DNA of 5,342 nt. Source: Campylobacteraceae bacterium (GTDB taxonomy: Bacteria > Campylobacterota > Campylobacteria > Campylobacterales > Sulfurovaceae). Position numbers and translations under genes: made by a program. The stretch is from positions 1 to 5,342 of the forward strand of contig JALVWV010000003.1 of assembly GCA_027023145.1 (NCBI GenBank). Reading direction: 5' to 3'. The notes beneath the pieces are model-generated. The model did not search any database. It was not told where the DNA came from and was given only the letters and a program-made list of their open reading frames with translations. Position 1 is the first letter of the stretch. Each line of letters starts with the position of its first letter. This document shows, piece after piece, positions 3,783-5,342 of the stretch.

Positions 3783-5342
3783 TCAGATGGCATCAATAAT
3801 GGCGTTGAGCGTAGCGCTCGGACGCATGGCAGCAGCCGCTTTAGCATCATCGGGATGGAAGTAACCTCCGATATCCTGTGCCTTGCCTTCCACGGCGAGG
3901 AGCTCAGTGAGGATAGCTTCTTCATTGTCCGCCAGCTCCTTGGCGATGCGGGAGAATTTTTCCGAGAGGGCTTCATCCACCGCCTGCTCACCGAGGGCTT
4001 CTGCCCAATAACGGGCGACGTAGTAGTGGCTCGCCTTGTTGTCTGGCTCTCCGACTTTACGAGAAGGGGCTTTGTTATTGCTGAGATATCCTTCGTTGGC
4101 TTTATCAAGGGCTTCGGTCAGGACACCGACTTTGGCATCTTCGCTCTTCTGGTAAATCATCCGAAGCGACTCAGCCAGTGCGAGAAATTCCCCAAGGCTG
4201 TCCCAGCGAAGGTGCCCTTCGGACAAAAACTGATCGACGTGCTTGGGTGCCGACCCACCTGCACCGGTCTCAAAGAGTCCGCCACCGGCCAGCAAGGGGA
4301 CGATCGAGAGCATCTTGGCTGAAGTACCCAGCTCAAGGATCGGGAAGAGATCGGTCAGATAATCCCGCAGAGCATTTCCGGTAACCGAGATCGTGTTTTT
4401 CCCCGCACGTACCCGCTCGAGGGAGTACGCCATCGCTTCGCGGGGTGCCATAATTTTGATCGTCAGACCGGTGGTATCGTGCTCTTTGAGGTAGGTTTCG
4501 ACTTTGGTGATGAGGTTGCGGTCGTGTGCGCGGTTGCTGTCGAGCCAGAAGATAGCCGGCTCACCGCTGAGGCGTGCCCGCTCGACGGCCAAACGTACCC
4601 AATCACGGATCGGAATATCCTTGGCACGGCTCATTCGCCAGATATCCCCCTGCTCTACTTCACTGCTCATCAGAACATTGCCGTCTTCATCAACCACTTT
4701 GACGGTACCGTCAGCCGGGATCTCAAATGTCGTGGGGTGCGAACCATACTCTTCGGCTTTTTGTGCCATGAGTCCGACATTGGAGACGCTTCCCATGGTG
4801 CTGACATCAAACTGTCCGTTGCGCTTGACATCCTCGATGATCTCATCGTAGGTCGTCGCATAACTGCGATCGGGGATAACGGCAACACACTCCTGTGTCT
4901 GGCCGTCCTTGTTCCACATTTTACCACCATCTCGGATCACCGGAGGCATGGAAGCATCGATGATGATGTCGTTGGAGGCGTGGAGGTTGGTGATCCCTTT
5001 GTCGCTGTCGACCATGGCGATGTTGGGGACACCTGCATCGACGACGGCTTTGATGGCTGCGAGAATCTCCTCTTTTTTCTCACACTTTGCGAGTTTTTTC
5101 TCGAGGTCACCGAGTCCCAGATTGGGGTTGACTCCCAGCTTGGCAAATTCATCGGCGTATTTCTCAAAGACATCCTTGAAGAACACCTCTACCGCATGGC
5201 CGAAGATGATTGGATCGGAGACTTTCATCATAGTTGCTTTGAGGTGAATCGACCAGAGAACCCCTTTCTCTTTGGCTTCCTCGATGCTCTTGGCGAGAAA
5301 AGCACGCAGGGCTTTGGCCGACATGAAGGCAGCATCAAGCAC
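3783..5342 (-). CDS. icd: NADP-dependent isocitrate dehydrogenase, monomeric type (C-terminal part, cut by window edge)
   Basis: Interconverts isocitrate and 2-oxoglutarate plus CO2 with NADP(H) in the cytoplasm; in an rTCA organism it would run as a reductive carboxylase. The visible 519 residues are the C-terminal 70% of a family usually near 740 residues, so about 220 N-terminal residues and the real start lie beyond the right edge; the first codon here (GTG) is internal. Recognisable segments are HLKATMMKVSDP (33-44), GLMAQKAEEYGSH (190-202), RAHDRN (271-276), GSAPKHVDQF (363-372) and HLRWDSLGEF (377-386). Numbering runs about 220 behind the Azotobacter enzyme. On that basis the metal/isocitrate aspartates are D129, D327 and D331, the catalytic pair K35/Y199, and the NADP-contacting H368, R379 and R428; this mapping is from memory of the family. 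The frame is intact to a TGA stop. A palindromic hairpin follows 18 bases after the stop, and mdh lies 453 bases downstream on the same strand. Confidence 0.97.
   Translation of the reverse strand: MLDAAFMSAKALRAFLAKSIEEAKEKGVLWSIHLKATMMKVSDPIIFGHAVEVFFKDVFEKYADEFAKLGVNPNLGLGDLEKKLAKCEKKEEILAAIKAVVDAGVPNIAMVDSDKGITNLHASNDIIIDASMPPVIRDGGKMWNKDGQTQECVAVIPDRSYATTYDEIIEDVKRNGQFDVSTMGSVSNVGLMAQKAEEYGSHPTTFEIPADGTVKVVDEDGNVLMSSEVEQGDIWRMSRAKDIPIRDWVRLAVERARLSGEPAIFWLDSNRAHDRNLITKVETYLKEHDTTGLTIKIMAPREAMAYSLERVRAGKNTISVTGNALRDYLTDLFPILELGTSAKMLSIVPLLAGGGLFETGAGGSAPKHVDQFLSEGHLRWDSLGEFLALAESLRMIYQKSEDAKVGVLTEALDKANEGYLSNNKAPSRKVGEPDNKASHYYVARYWAEALGEQAVDEALSEKFSRIAKELADNEEAILTELLAVEGKAQDIGGYFHPDDAKAAAAMRPSATLNAIIDAI

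Noticed and set aside
3529..3864. Plus-strand frame running from the MITE-like element into icd
   Set aside because: It reads through inverted repeats and antisense icd; the peptide has no recognisable motif.

Overview
The window looks like a chromosomal segment of an autotrophic, rTCA-cycle Campylobacterota bacterium (Sulfurovum/Nitratifractor/Sulfuricurvum-like; the genus cannot be fixed from sequence alone). The reasons are the monomeric-type NADP isocitrate dehydrogenase, an LDH-like malate dehydrogenase and a two-subunit class I fumarase on one strand, moderately high G+C in the genes (about 55% by eye), strong AAGGAG ribosome binding sites and an extended -10 promoter without a clear -35.

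Layout, all genes on the minus strand and so read from right to left. 5342-3783: the C-terminal 519 residues of icd, cut by the window edge. 3782-3330: a 453-base gap filled almost entirely with nested inverted repeats. These are a short hairpin just after icd, a 272-base MITE-like element with 34-base terminal inverted repeats and two internal stem-loops, and a 63-base hairpin next to the mdh ribosome binding site. 3329-950: the tightly packed mdh-fumA-fumB operon, in which each downstream Shine-Dalgarno sequence is built from the preceding stop codon. 949-538: a 412-base gap with two families of REP-like hairpins and the promoter of the next gene. 537-151: a small A+T-richer gene for a predicted secreted protein, possibly the remnant of a larger M23-type peptidase. 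150-1: a strongly self-complementary repeat-like block running off the left edge.

The enzymes form a contiguous stretch of the (reductive) TCA cycle: oxaloacetate to malate (Mdh), malate to fumarate (FumAB), and 2-oxoglutarate plus CO2 to isocitrate (Icd). All key residues I could check are present, so they look functional. The metabolic genes are ordinary. The unusual content is in the intergenic DNA: at least three families of palindromic repeats. Copies of two of these families differ by paired substitutions that preserve base pairing, so the folded shape appears to be what is maintained.
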